Assembly (NCBI GenBank): GCA_014905825.1
Contig: JACGCN010000019.1
Location: forward strand, 496,001-560,000
From: Lyophyllum atratum
Taxonomy: Eukaryota > Basidiomycota > Agaricomycetes > Agaricales > Lyophyllaceae
Direction of reading: 5' to 3'
Length of the DNA stretch: 64,000 nt
Shown: one piece after another, positions 48,266-60,777 of the stretch
Layout: every line of letters starts with the position of its first letter
How positions within the stretch are numbered: position 1 is the first letter of the stretch
Notes under the pieces: model-generated
Database searches by the model: none
What the model was told of the DNA's origin: nothing
The model's input: only the letters and a program-made list of their open reading frames with translations
Position numbers and translations under genes: made by a program

Positions 48266-48419
48266 TTTCAACGACCAACGTTGGACATTCGCGATCATCA
48301 AGCCGCTGTCCAACTGTCACCTACGCATAGCATGGCAGATCGTTTCAGCGACCAACTTCGAACATTTGCGGTATCATCAAGCCGCTATCCAACTGTCATC
48401 AACGCGTAGCAACCAGGAC
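48266..48419 (+). repeat. Degenerate tandem duplication, two 77-bp units
   Basis: 48266-48342 and 48343-48419 are similar over their whole length. Both start 'tttca(a/g)cgaccaac', contain 'atcatcaagccgct' and 'tccaactgtca', and end in a variant of 'cgcatagcat'. It lies 115 bp after TAF6. Confidence 0.6.
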
Positions 48420-51400
48420 GCATACGATCAAGGCAGAAAGCAGAGGCTTGTCCACCCCATATACCCGATCTGTCGCCAAAAACAGTGTCCGCAAGGATTG
48501 CAACTTCTATGTACGTTTTGTTCGCCTGTACCCAGCCATGTAATCGTAGTATTCACCTTCGCCTGTATGCTAGCCCTTTCCATCCTACCCTTGCGGACTC
48601 ATAGCTTTTGATCTCATACTTCCTGCTGCACAGCTGGGCCGAATACCTTAAATCCGCTTCTGATATCCAATGCTGCCAATCCCGCGGTGACGTCATGAGG
48701 AGCTGTTCAGCCGTCAAGAGATCGCGTTTCGGAAGAGGACGGAGAGAACAGAGCTGGAGGTATTGCCACCGCGGTGAGCAGGAAGGGTAGGAGTACCGTG
48801 ATGCCGGCAAAGGTGGGTCTTGAGTCATCTAACATGGGATGCTGATTTCTTCGTCGAAGGCTTCGTCCCGCACATTCTGTTGTCGTCCACTCCACTACAC
48901 GGATAAGGGCTACTTTCTTCACTAGCGGTCGCCGTCCCCGTCGACTGAACACCTTGCTTCACACGCGGCCGCACCGGACGTCACAAGCCACAACATCTCA
49001 TGCATTTTGATCCCTACCCACTTCTTCCTAGGCATAGAGGGTCTCGGTTGATTTGCGGCTTCCCTTCGTTGACCCTCGTGTGGCGTACCAAAAGCTGCGG
49101 ATAGATAGATAATTCCTCCCAATCACAAATTGCTTTACGCTGCTGACATAGGGTATCACTATCACTATCACTGGGGTCCGTGGGCCGCTAAACGGCAGAT
49201 CCAAGTTCTGAGTTTACCTCGCAGCATGGACCTAACTATCACAAGATTGACGCCGACCGGGAACGGGAAAGAGTTGAGAAATGTATCTGTGAGGCAGTGA
49301 ATTACTGATAATCGAACTCTGACGGCCTAGTTTGCGCAACAAAAGCTAGCGAATGCAAATGCATTGTCAGGTACCATGAAATTCAACATACCAAATTTAA
49401 CTACATAGATAGGGAGCATGACAGTATCTTGACAGCGACACCGGCGTGGGCGTGGTAAAAGCGAGGGTGTATGTATGGGGATGGGTGGGGTGATGAGATG
49501 GTAGTGGTGGACTTGGTCGGCGTTGCTAGCTCTTTCTGGAAGAGATGCGAGATGGTGCTTGATTTACGCGTTGAATTGGCGCGGGACACGGCGGAGGAGG
49601 GTGGCGCGATGACGGCGACGACTTGGAGCAGGCCGAGGCGGTGGAGATGGCGGAGACCCACCGGGAGACGTCGGGTGATGGTGGTGCCAGTCTGTTGGGT
49701 GTCGGCGAGGGGTGTTATATCGAGGGGGTTGGGGAAGGATGACGGGCTTAAGGGTGTTGTGGGTCTCCTGGGGTCTTGAGAGGTGTTTGAGATGCAGGTC
49801 CGAAGTAGGTGGGCGAGGGCGAGGGGGACTGCGGGAGAGGCACAATAGTTGGCATACGGGTTTCCGTTTCCGTTTGCGATGGCGATGGTGGAGCCCGTGC
49901 TAACAAGCTGGTATCCCAACGTATGGGCGTTGTCAATAGTGCCGAGCCATGTTTACCCTGTGCCATGCATTGGGATGCAGCTGCCGGGCGGGCGACTTGG
50001 GCCATCCTCCTTTTGCAGGAGACGTGGCTTCCTGCCATTCCGACCAGTTGGGGCAGGCCTCACGTGAAACGCATGAGCACCAGGCATTGGTGGTGCGGAA
50101 ACGACGAAGACAGCGACAGTAATGGCGACGACGATGTCGGGATGTCTGGGCAGATTGAGAGAGGACGCCCAAGATGTTCTGAAGTCAAAGTGATCTGCGA
50201 AAGAGCCGGTTAGACAACGACGGGCGTTCTTGAGGTCAATGCGATAGCTGAAGTGTCACTGTTGCTCCCAGTGGAAGTGATGTTCGGGTGGGGCTCGTGC
50301 GCACCAAGTTGGGCACTTCACAGGAAATCAGATGAGCACGGTTGGTATGCTTGTTGATATCCGACCAGCTTATACAAAACCTCATTCTATAAATAGAACT
50401 CGGAACTAGGGTGCGGTGGACGGACTTGAGGTCAGTCCCTGACTACGTTGTGGGTCAATATGTGGTCTACGACGCTTCTGGCCACCGCACCTATCGACTA
50501 GTACCCAGTCTACGTCCGCATACGGCACCGATGCCAATGGCACCGAGGGGAACATCGTCTTCCTGCATCTCTCTTCACCCTGCAACCCCATCTGGGCCCT
50601 AAGTTGAGTGCCAGCGTGGCCACAGCGCAAAGGCAGCCTCGAAGGCGGGAGAGAGTAAGACTAAGCTGGATAGAGAGTGAATGACAGGATGGAAAATACG
50701 CGCGGGGAGATGTGGGACGTTTGGATTGCGTTTGGAGCAAAGCCTTCGTCTTAGTTATTCGAAGAGTCGGAAAGAAGAGGATGTGCTTGGGATGTGCATG
50801 AAAGGATTACGAAGTTGACATACAACATACTAATTAAATCATCGGTTGATTCGGTTCTCTGTTTGCGTGGCATACACAAGCAATCATCTAAAAAAACAAG
50901 GCAGCTGGAAGAGCCCCAGAGATGGCTAGCTAAGTAGGCTCCCGTGGACTTGGGCCTTGCTTGGGCCACTGTCAAATTCATCGCGTCATTGGACAGAGTT
51001 TGGCCTTATTATTTTCAGATGATGCAGAACATTCTACCTTTTTAGGCCTGAGTGAGGTGACAGTGACCTTACTGAAGCAAGGTGACATGAGCATGTGGGC
51101 GTAACGACTGGAAACTGCCGGCCCCAAGGCGCAGAGTGATAAGTATTGTACATTGCTATGTCCGCCTGCATTATTCGGCTCCATTCAGAGTAACCAGGGG
51201 GCAAGACTAGGGACGGGTAAGATTCCGCCGGCCTCTGAAAATAAGCTTCGAGTGTCAGGCGACCACATGGCCACCGCGCAAGCTTGATATAAGTTCAGCG
51301 GCCATCTAGTGTGATGCCGATCTCTTCCATCGTTGCCTCCTGGCGGGGCCGTCTGAAGCTATTCAGTACCCTATTCAAAGTACATAGGCCACACGGATCG

Positions 51401-51542
51401 CTGGCAGATCGTTGAAACTGGTCACGGCCAATGGCGGACCACTGGCAGCTACGGATAGTGAGTCGACAAGTTACAAATGGCAACACATATCTTCATCGAT
51501 GTCCTCAGGCGTCCATCGCTCAAAATATAAACAGTACGCAAA
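48420..51542. other. Intergenic 3.1 kb with a possible minus-strand gene
   Basis: Between 49401 and 50213 the minus strand has two long overlapping frames of Pro/Ser/Thr-rich composition (for example NPLDITPLADTQQTG, and IVVAITVAVFVVSAPP which is membrane-like). GC content is higher than around. I cannot decide a frame or recognise a domain. The other parts show nothing I can support. Confidence 0.25.
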
Positions 51543-52948
51543 ATGAATTCTATTTTTCTCGGTATTGACATTGATATTGCCGAATACGCAGTTGCTTGCC
51601 TAACCCTGTGTGTTAGTTTTCAGTACTTTCCTCCAGGGTTTCTAGCATAATGACGCTTATTCCCTTCATAAGTTATATGAGTATGCATGTACTCTTTCAA
51701 CCGAGGTCACTTTCATTTGGAAGGCTCCTTGGAACATCCCAAAGGTTCTTTATCTTGCTGCACGGTATCCGCCTTTTGTCGTTTTGCCTGCTCTGGTATA
51801 TTGTAAGAAATGGTCTCGCAGACTATCACGCTGTACTTACTGGATTCGCTTTTGGCTAGTGCATCAATTTCAATGCGAATCTTATCAGAGACTTCTCCCA
51901 TGTAAGTCGTCGTCACTCATTTGGTCGAAATTTTCTAACCGTGAATTGTCGTTTGGTGCTTCTAGGGCCAGCGAAGGTTTGTATATGTGTCTGTGAATGT
52001 ATCTAATTGAAATTTCTTTGTCGCTAGAGTGTAGGGCTGACATTTTCTCAGCGATTTTTGCCTTGCGAACGTGGGCTGTCTGGAACAGAAATCGTAACAT
52101 AACGATCTTCTTCTTTATATTCTTTCCAACTTTATGGACGACCGTATTCGTCCTTCTGGGTCTTTCAACAATTCGCCAAGGTGGGCCTCGAGCATTGTGT
52201 GGAACTCAGCCGCCGAGCTACTATTAACGGATGAGTGAGTAGACCCTAATTTTCCTGGCTTATGCAGGTCGAGCAGCGTATCGCCTCCGGTCCTGTATGG
52301 ACTCAAATCGTTCCATCTTTTTATCGACTTTTGCCTGATATTCTTATTTTATTGTGGTAAGTCCCTTGACCATTCAAGTGTGTAGACCTTGTCTCACACG
52401 TTATACTCGTACGCAGTGGTTATCACTCTTTCCTCAATTAAGGCATATCAGCACTGTGAATTGGATGCTTTGGTCTGCGAATTTATAGACTGAATACGAA
52501 ACCCAGGTATCAAAAATCCGGGAACGAGTTTTCTGAGACTTGTGCATCTCGATGGTATGTGTCTCTGTGTAGTCCTGGATGCTCCCACCTAAATCCTCTG
52601 TTTACACAGGGGTTCTCTACTATATATGCTGTTTATCATTCTCACTGGTGATAATGATTTTTCTTGGCATTACCGCTGTCTCAGAGCTGGACACAGTGGC
52701 CAGCATGTTGGTCGTGTGCGTGCTCCACAATTATTTGCCATCATTCAAGGCAACAAAAATCACTCATTCCGTGTACCAGACTTCATCTGACGGCGGTGAG
52801 CGTTCTTTCATGTCGAACGTTGCTTCGCCTTCGGGAACACGGGAGCCATACGATGCGCGGGATCGGGACACAAGAATATGCCTCGGGCTTCACGATGCAC
52901 ATGGATCCGCTGGTTTTCTTACATGACGATCTGGATCTTGAGACTTGA
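51543..52948 (+). CDS. DUF6533-type multi-pass membrane protein, possibly damaged
   Basis: First exons: 51543..51611, 51673..51802, 51860..51901, 51966..51976, 52030..52180. They give MNSIFLGIDIDIAEYAVACL, LYEYACTLSTEVTFIWKAPW, NIPKVLYLAARYPPF, ALRTWAVWNRNRNI and several membrane helices, as in the agaricomycete DUF6533 family (seven helices, function unknown). Beyond 52180 the frame needed for VLYGLKSFHLFIDFCLIFLF (52270-52350) and VLYYICCLSFSLVIMIFLG (52610-52670) cannot be reached with ordinary introns from exon 5. The C-terminal part may end SGFTMHMDPLVFLHDDLDLE. Either my exon borders are wrong there or the gene carries a frameshift. Family call is good, integrity uncertain. Confidence 0.55.
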
Positions 52949-53079
52949 AGTTCGGGGACTGCTGGATTCTAGGATGGTGAATGCGCCGCGTTTTTTTGTA
53001 CGTGTCATTTTATACCATGTTCTATCGCCATTCACGAGAACAGCTTAGTCCGTAGTGTCAGACTCATATTGATGTTGTC

Positions 53080-53274
53080 GAGTTGTCCCATGCCGCATTT
53101 TACTTCGTCTTCGAGAATACGGCGGCAGCAGTATTGTACCACGTGGGATCGTTCTCGAGAATACCCTTTGGCTTCACAATGCGCATAGACACGTTAATTA
53201 GCAGACATGGGGATCTTTACCGCGGAGGGAGGAGTAGTGAGGCCCGAGTCGTGAAAGATGGCGAGGCAGAATGA
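53080..53274 (+). pseudogene. Duplicated, decayed 3' end of the DUF6533 gene
   Basis: The stretch from 'catgccgcattttacttcgtc' resembles the tail at 52810-52945: FGFTMRIDTLISRHGDL lines up with SGFTMHMDPLVFLHDDL. It is a second, decayed copy of the C-terminal coding region, 130 bp past the first. Confidence 0.5.
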
Positions 53275-53489
53275 ACCACCCGAGGGGATATATTAAACGC
53301 AGGGGAAAGGTCGCTCATATCGTAAGGTACAGCTCTTCCACCGAGTATTGACATATACCATACGTAATTGTAACGATACCCAGATGAGCGATTCCCGCCT
53401 TTCTCTATGAGCAGTCTGGTGTCCTGGGACGTCAAGTCTATAGTCAATCTGTTCAAGCGTGGTAAAAGGTCTACGTAGCCATGCAAGCT

Positions 53490-54351
53490 TCAGGCGCTCT
53501 GCCTCTGCTTTTCACTCATGATACTATACAGCGCAAGTCCTCCTAGTCCAAAGCCGAGTAATCGAACGACCACCAAAGGCCAGTATTCTGTAGTCAACTT
53601 GTTATACTTTGCGCCCATAGCGTCCACAAAGGAGAATATAGACCCCTTTAGATCATCAAGGGCAGAGTGGAGAGCAAGATAGCGATCATCGACGGACCCT
53701 TGAAAAGACGTGCATGTGATGTAAGTAACATAAAGGATATTGACGAAAGGATAGTGGTCACCTCGAAGCATTCCGTGCATGATGAAACTTAGGTTAAAGA
53801 GAACCGCGATTACAAGCTCGTGCAATAGCAGAAGAGGCAGTAACACCACGATTGGTCCGAAAAAGATCGTAAAAGATGCGATGTGGACAACATGTGGATG
53901 GGTCACAACTGTTCATGAATCATATGGCTCGTGAGACAACTCACAGTGTACAGATTATGAGGACGGGAGCGTACAGAGCCATTGGGTAGCATGAAACGCC
54001 TGGATCGGCCAGTTTGAGGGGCGGTCAAACATATTGCGCGCAACTTCAACTAGGGAAAGCGGTCAGCGGACGTCTCGGAGGTCGCTTCGAAGAAAAGACT
54101 TACTCAGATTCTCCCAGGTTAATAGACGGAGCAACCATTGCCAGGAGCTACGAAGGAAAGGCAACAACACCTCCCCTGTTATCCCTAGAGTAAGGCAAAA
54201 TGCTGGGTCCAAGCTCCTTATAAAACCGACACTCACAGAAATGCAGGCAGACAATGCCGATCCAATGGGCTGCATGCTGAATCAGGCACAATATGTCAAC
54301 AAACTTGGCGTCCAGCCAGCTGCCGCTGGGATCAAGAGGCGCCAGATACAT
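53490..54351 (-). CDS. Unidentified multi-pass membrane protein
   Basis: Minus strand. Exon 1 is 54351..54237 (MYLAPLDPSGSWLDAKFVDI, HAAHWIGIVCLHF; ends gtgagt). Then comes a piece with GEVLLPFLRSSWQWLLRLL, a piece with EVARNMFDRPSNWPIQAF and MALYAPVLIICTL, and a last part 53906..53490 with HIASFTIFFGPIVVLLPLLL, then (across a likely 63 nt in-frame intron) SVDDRYLALHSALDDLKGS and LVVVRLLGFGLGGLALYSIM, a C-terminal helix. At least four membrane segments. Joining the third and fourth pieces needs a frame change I could not resolve. No family recognised. Confidence 0.45.
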
Positions 54352-54601
54352 CGATTACTTAGAGTCTAGTAATGGAGATGGATAGAGAGCAAGGGATGGG
54401 GGTGTTCTATAGAACCATGCGCATGCTGTTGTATACAACTTGATTGCTAGTAGCCACGCATTAACCCTGTGCCTGCAGGACCGAGCATGTTGATCGCGTA
54501 CTCAGGCTAACCAAGCTTCCTCGGACATACGTGTAGGGAAGTTTTTGAGAGACTAAGGAAGCTGCAATATCAATAGTCCATTCAATGGCCGAATATTAAT
54601 G

Positions 54602-54694
54602 TCGGGTATGGTGTAACGGCTAACATTGCCGCCTCTCATACAATTCAGATAGTGGTGATCGCGGCAGCTCGGGGTTCGATTCCCCGTACCCGAA
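54602..54694 (+). tRNA. tRNA-Glu (anticodon CTC), intron-containing
   Basis: The acceptor stem TCGGGTA (54602-54608) pairs perfectly with TACCCGA (54687-54693), with discriminator A at 54694. The D arm is GTGT...ACAT. The anticodon stem GCCGC/GCGGC encloses the loop CTCTCAC, with anticodon CTC at 54635-54637. A 21 nt intron (54639-54659) follows position 37. The T arm CGGGG-TTCGATT-CCCCG is perfect. 'cttttt' follows as Pol III terminator. Confidence 0.95.
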
Positions 54695-54858
54695 CTTTTT
54701 GTCACTTTTGACCATTTTAGTTCGCACTCAAACTTTCGGTCCTATTCTAGATTCCAGTACAGCTTCAGGCAGAACTGAGATCATTCCAATTCAGAGTCTC
54801 GTCCGATGAAGTAAACCAAAAGTGACTCCTCTACTTGTATACATGTATCTCATCCAAA

Positions 54859-56771
54859 TTAGACACTCCCCGATCCTTCGATTTTGCCATTCTGGTGGCC
54901 CATAACACTTTCAATAACACCCTTGACGAGCTCAACATCTGGCCTTGCAACGTCAATGATCCTCTTTTCTTTGTCCAGCAGGCCACGGAATTCCTCGGGT
55001 AGCACGTCACGATCGAAGTTGAACTGTGGCGACCCAGCTAGTGCGCGTGAAACCGCTTCCGAGAACTTGGCGGGGTGTGCGGTCGACAGCACAATTTGGT
55101 GAGTATTCGGAGAACTAACGGCATGATGAGCACTACGCTGAAGTCATGCAGAACAAAGCCTACTTTGTCTTTGCGACGATACGCGAAGCAGCGAGGGCGA
55201 CAGCAGTGTGAGGATCAGCGATGTATGGGTCGTTTCGTTGGAAAAATGCCTGAATTGTCGCCAGGGTCTGTAAAACGCGGGTCAGATGGGCATCAACGAC
55301 AGGGATGGGGAGTATACGGTTACCTGTTCATCGGATATTCTTTCCGCCGAGAAATCTTTCCTAGCGGACTCGAGGACGGCGACCGGCAGCTCAACGCGAC
55401 CGTCGGCCTTCATCCGCGCCATCCAGCTGTGTAGCAGCCTCCCAGCCTCCTTATGCTTCTCAGCTTGGTCGCCAGCTGCGTTGTCGAACGCAAGGTACCA
55501 TAGTAGCCGCTCAAAGTTACTTGAAACCAAAACATCCATCGCTGGGCTCAGCGTCTCCTTCACCCCCGACGATGCTGTTCCCTGCTTTCCATCAGAGGCT
55601 CCAGCCGCGGGCGCTGTCGGCCCGTCGCCCATCACTGAAGAATCGACCTTCTCATACTTCCCACTCTTCCAGAATCGCGCGAGGATGTCGTTCTCGTTAG
55701 TCGCGACAACCAGTTTCGACATTGGCAGGCCCATACGCTTGGCATAGTAACCAGCGAGGACGTCGCCAAAGTTTCCTGTTGGGACGACGTATTGAATTTC
55801 GATTTCGTCGATGTTGGTTCCGCTAGGGAGTTGGGATTGGAGGTGGAAGTAAGACAGGAAGTAGTAAACAGTTTGAGCTACGATGCGGGCCCAGTTGATG
55901 GAGTTCACAGCAGCCAGACGGTGTGTTGAGTTGAATTCCCTGTCACCGAAAAGGGATTTTAGGATATCCTAGACAGCGCAATATTAAAAGCATCAGCGTT
56001 GAACGACGTCATCCTTCAAGATCGTACGGACCTGGCAATCGTCAAAAGTTCCTTTAACAGCAAGGTTGTGCACGTTAGCGTCGGTGACGGTGGTCATTTG
56101 AGCTTCCTGGATGGGGGACACGCGTCCTTTCGGATGGAGGATGAATATAGAGATGTTTGCCTTGTTGCGAAGTCCATAGATTGCTGCACTAAGAGGAAGT
56201 TGTTGAACGGAAGATCGTGAATGAGCATCAGTTATGCTAACCTTCCTGTGTCACCGCTCGTCGCACCAACGACAGTCAACCTCTCTAGCTCCTCTCCTGC
56301 ACTCTTTGTGGCGTTTCTACGGAGTAGGAAGAATTCGAATAAGTTGCCGAGCAGCTGAAGCGCGACATCCTTGAACGCAAACGTCGGCCCGTGGAAGAGT
56401 TCCAATACGAAGGTCTTGTCGTCCAGCTTCTTCAGAGGAGTGACATCCGGGTGTCTAAACGTTTTGTAGGATTTCTCGACGAGCTGCCGAAGCTCTGCCT
56501 GAGAGATCTCGCTCGGGGAAATGTATAAGGACAAGACAGCGACCGAGAGGTCAATGAAAGAGTAGTCTTTCCATTCGGATTTCCAGTTTTGTGGTAGAGC
56601 TGGGATGCTCTCGGGAATGTACAATCCACCATCGGGTGCCAGACCCGTAAGTACTGTCTGTAAAAAGCAGAAGGCCGATCGGTTCAGTGTGCCAGTTCAG
56701 ATATCGAGAAATCGATGGACCTCTTCGAAAGAGAGCCTTTCGTCCCCGCCCCGAGTCGAAAAATACTTCAT
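54859..56771 (-). CDS. THR4: Threonine synthase
   Basis: CDS complement(join(54859..55114,55164..55267,55324..55968,56032..56188,56242..56657,56721..56771)), 542 aa. Starts MKYFSTRGGDERLSFEE, typical of the family, then TGLAPDGGLYIPESIPALP, the PLP-lysine motif FHGPTFAFKDVALQLLGN, the PLP-phosphate loop GATSGDTGSAAIYGL, HPKGRVSPIQEAQMTT, NSINWARIVAQTVYY and the large-domain PTGNFGDVLAGYYAKRMGLP. The enzyme makes threonine from O-phosphohomoserine in the cytosol, the last step of the pathway. A Gly/Ala/Ser-rich insert (about 30 residues, VMGDGPTAPAAGASDGKQG) is as expected for basidiomycetes. Length is near the yeast enzyme (514). Its upstream region carries the repeat shared with the RING gene. 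Confidence 0.95.
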
Positions 56772-56948
56772 GGAAGATGAGATAGGGGCTTGGCAGAGAT
56801 CGATTCAATAGTGACTCCGTTCCTGTATATTTGGCTGCAGCGTCCGCGAATTCAAATAATTTCGTCCGAAATATCCGAAGAAGTCCGACTCCTAAAATGG
56901 CCGCCTTATTCGAGAATGTCTATATAGTTGTCTTTGCCTCGGTCTGCA

Positions 56949-57015
56949 CTCAATCGACATGAATACCCATCGCTGACGTTGACCTCCTTATTTGGTCGCG
57001 GATGTATGCAGTGGC
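56949..57015 (-). repeat. Dispersed repeat, copy 2 (upstream of threonine synthase)
   Basis: Reverse complement of this stretch matches 1321-1387, including 'ccaaataaggaggtca'. It lies about 180-245 bp upstream of the threonine synthase ATG, in the same orientation relative to the gene as copy 1 is to the RING gene. Confidence 0.65.
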
Positions 57016-57251
57016 ACGAACAAGAAGATGAAGAACTATGGCACGCCCTCCTGGAATAACATTGGTGTCCAATTAAAAGGGCTACATGCAGCACCACGGA
57101 GACTACTATACGTACCACCCCGCGCCTGCCACAAATGGGTCTGGCTAGCCCCGAGGCCAAACCGCTCATCAAGCCCCTGCATTTGACTAGGTGTTATCTG
57201 TTACCGACAACCTATAACAAGCCTCCGTAGACATTTGGTAGACATACAATT

Positions 57252-60200
57252 CTAAGTACACGATTGCGCTAAAATTATATTTTCGATATCTTCATTCCCG
57301 TAATAGAAACGCAGGGCATCTTTCTCCTCCTCAGTGGGACTCAAACTCGGATCCTCCAATCTCCGAAGAAAGAAACGACACCGAATTCCGCTGCGCACAC
57401 CCGCTTTCACCGAGGAAAACATTCGAAGGGACTCCCCGAATGCCTCCCTGGCATCGGGTTTTTGCCCCATCTTCGCCCAAGCACGCCCCATGTGCTCCAG
57501 CGTGTCAGCCATAGCAAGCGGAGAGCCAAACGACTTGCAACTCTCGAGAGCTTGAATCAACAACTTGAGCGCAGCGTCATAGTCACCTGTCGCGATAAAA
57601 GCGCCAGCGAGCATTGTCATCGGCCCTGCTTGGTATTCAGGATATCCACTTTGTCCAAATTCCTCCACAGCCAATGTTGTCCACCTCTTAACCTGATCAT
57701 AATTCTGCTGGGTGCCGTAAAATGCCGCCAGCCCGATCGCGCATCTAGCGGCCTGGAAAATATCCCCGACCCCTGTAGATGCAGCCCTGGCGCGCTGGAT
57801 TAAATCGATGGCGTCGGCGTAGCTCCTTTGGCTTGCTGCAAACTGCCGTTGCAAAGTTCCAGAATAATAGAGACACAAGGCAAGACCTTGGGGGTTGTTA
57901 ATGGCTTCGAATTCTGATCGTGCCTTCTCAATACGTGCTTTGTCTTCTTCGTATACGGTCTGCCCACTGTAGGAATTGACATACACGACCTTGAGGAGGC
58001 ACTCGCCAGCTTGTTTCATATCAGGGATCAAGAGAAACGAGTTGCGTGCTAGGATATAGTGTTCCCGGGCATCATCGTAGTGATCGAGGCTAGTCAGAAT
58101 GTCGCCATAGCAACGATGAGTTGCGCCGAGGAGGTTGGAACTCTCTTCCATTTCGTATACGAGCTTCAAAGCATGTTGGACGACATCGGTACGCGGCCTG
58201 ATCGAGTCTTGGTGCTTCGCTAATGCAAGGAGGGACGTAATCAGTCTTGGTGTGGATTGCGTGCTCTCAAGCAACAGGGCCTGTAAATTCCCTTCCTCAA
58301 TGGAAAGTGCTGCGGTATGGTCTTTGTGCACGTCATCACCGCGGGAGGACGTGTGCTGCGACAAAAAGTTGCACGCTGATTCGATCATAGAGATGCGGAG
58401 GGTAGGAGGAACACGCGATGGATCAAGGATGTAGCGTTTGATGACTGGAAGAACAACGAAAGTGGAATTTTGCTCCTCTACCAGGGACGTTTCCCTGAGA
58501 ACTGCGAGTGCGCCACTCAGATTTGGCACGCTACGTGCCCACCACTTTGCTAACTTGCCATAGGTAGTCCCGACTGGTAACATGGCAAGAGTCGCAAGTA
58601 GGTCGAACGCCTTCGGATGTCGCTCCATGGAAGGTCCATACACAGACAGGCCGATACATATATCCATGCTGTGCTCTGCGTCGGAACCTTGTTCAAGCAT
58701 GGCGGTACCGTTCCTATTGTACTCCTTCACCAGGTCCTCCGCGGACAGTCCGGTGAGTTTTCCGACCTTAGCCATCAGTGTTATAGCTAATGGCATATGC
58801 CCGACTAGTCCGAGCAATTCTGGAAGCTTGGCGTCGTCGTGACCCTTGGCGTAGATGCTTATATATATTCTACGGGCTGCATCAGAATCAACAGCGGGCA
58901 GATTCACGACGTGCCATTGGATATCGTCACAAGGCGGAGTGGCGGATCTCATGGTGACGAGGAAGGAAATACGAGGTATTCGGCTGATATCTCTGAGTAT
59001 CTGCTCAACCTCGGCCCGCCCTCCATTAATGCTCCAAGGTGTCTCGAAATTATCGAGCAAAAGAACGAGGCCCTGGGACGACTGGAGTTCGAAAATGATG
59101 TCATCGTGCGTATTCCCCGTGTTCCGTGTGGTTCCTAGGGATGAGTATAGGGTATCGAGGAAGAGAGAGACAGATGTGGCTTTCACACAGGGCACCCAAA
59201 CACGGCTACTCTCAGGGAGATACTGCTTCATGTCAGGATGGGCCATGATTGCGCGCGCCGTGCATGTCTTCCCCATCCCACCAGGCCCTAGAAGACAGAC
59301 TCGAGGACACTCCTGACCCTCCGAGACGTCCATCAGTACACGGACAAGCTCAGCCACAAGGGCATCACGGCCGTGAAAATTGCCCGTGTTTGCAGGAACG
59401 AGAGCACGGGTGCCTGACTGCGATGAAGACGAGACTGCGGTTGGACGGTTATTGAGGATGGCTTTGACGTCCTCCATCGTAGCTTTCACATCGTGCACTG
59501 CAGCTTGAATATTATCGAGGGACTGCTGCTGGTTGGAATAGAAGATACGAATCTGCTTTTCCAATTTGTGGAGGACATTGGCATGGTCGATTTCGCGCGC
59601 GAGCTAGAGAGAACAGTTTTAGTCCAAGAAACCAATACAGCTCCCCTCAAAATTATCTCACGTTGAATTGCTCCAAGGAATTGCTCAAACGATCCACACA
59701 CTTCCGGACTTTCTCCTCATTGAAGCCCTTAAACAAGATCATCAGCAGAGCGTTCTGCGATGCGATTTCGTCGAGCTTCGATTGAATATACGTCAAGTCC
59801 CTGATGTGAGAAAAATTAGATATCAGATATGGACTCAGTAGATGGGCGAAGGTGACATCACTGACTTCTCCAAACAGTTTACGTCCTCCTTTAGCTTCTC
59901 CTGGATGTCTTCTGCCTTCTTCCCCTTCAGTTCGTTGACCAGAACGGTGACGAGTGTGGTGATGCGAAGCTTCAACTCCTCGGCCCGCTCCAAAGTAGCA
60001 TGGCTTTCCTACATACCAAGGAGGTGAATATGCACATCGCAGTGAAGATCAATCCCTGTACCTTACCTCACAAGCCTTTATCAAATTCATCGCAATCTTC
60101 ACAGCTGCGCCCACACCAGGAACAGGTATTTCCTGGGCAACTGCCTCTAGTATCTTGAGGAACTCCTTTGCTGTCTCACCCGCATATTCACCAGCTGTCG

Positions 60201-60591
60201 GTTTCCCAAGATCGTTCGCGTCTTGTGCGGGTTTGGCGCCTTTCGTGGGAGGCTGCAGGAAAACCAAGTTTAATGTACATTCTGAGCACGGGCATAAAGT
60301 AAGATTTTGCCTGGGTTCCTTCGTCGAAGTGCAAGGTCGCCGAGTCTGGCGAGCACGGAAAGCGGAAACTGGGCATTGTTGGAAAAGAGGGATAGCTGCG
60401 TCGTGGGCATGTGTCCTGTGCGGGTTCGGCGCCTTTCGTGGGAGGCTGCAGGAAGACCAAGTTTGAGCTACACTACTAGCGCGACCATAGAATGGGTGTT
60501 TTCGTCGAAGTGCAAGGTCGCCGAGTCTGGCGAACACGGAAAGGAGCAACTGGGCGTTGTTGGAAGGAAGGGACAGCTGCGTGATGGGCAT
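57252..60591 (-). CDS. NLR-like protein: helical N-terminus, NB-ARC ATPase, TPR-like repeats
   Basis: CDS complement(join(57252..59603,59662..59800,59866..60008,60067..60591)), 1052 aa if the ATG at 60591 is used. The N-terminal 110 residues come from a duplicated stretch and may instead be untranslated or intronic; an acceptor at 60252 precedes the safe part. From there a helical domain (EFLKILEAVAQEIPVPGVGA, IKACEESHATLERAEELK) resembles MLKL/HeLo-type four-helix bundles of agaricomycete NLRs (inference). The NB-ARC part has FHGRDALVAELV, P-loop GPGGMGKT, Walker B GLVLLLDNFETPW, FLVTMRSATPP and the GLPLA-like GHMPLAIT. The last 350 residues form TPR-like helical pairs (YDDAREHY, GDYDAALKLLIQALESC, KPDAREAF). 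Such proteins sense non-self and trigger cell death in fungi. The trigger is unknown. Confidence 0.82.
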
Positions 60592-60597
60592 GCGACA
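60241..60597 (-). repeat. Recent tandem duplication at the NLR 5' end
   Basis: 60241-60433 and 60434-60597 are two copies that share 'tttcgtgggaggctgcagga', 'cgtcgaagtgcaaggtcgcc' and a third block around 'ggcgttgttgga'. About 30 bp are extra in the first unit. Each unit includes the splice acceptor 'ctgcag' followed by the codons for PPTKGA on the minus strand. The open frame runs through both units, so translation could include the duplication, or splicing could choose either acceptor. Confidence 0.75.
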
Positions 60598-60777
60598 TCA
60601 TGACGACCTGTCGGCAATGCACTGCCCCTGAAGCACACGCAAAATAAGCGACGGTCTCGTGGAAAGGCTGTGTAGCGCTAAGCGTTGTACCAGTACATAA
60701 GTACTTACTAGGGGGTCTGCACCGAGGTGGCAAGGTGACACCCGATGTCGTTTTGCGCGTGGAGGTGAAGAGAATTG

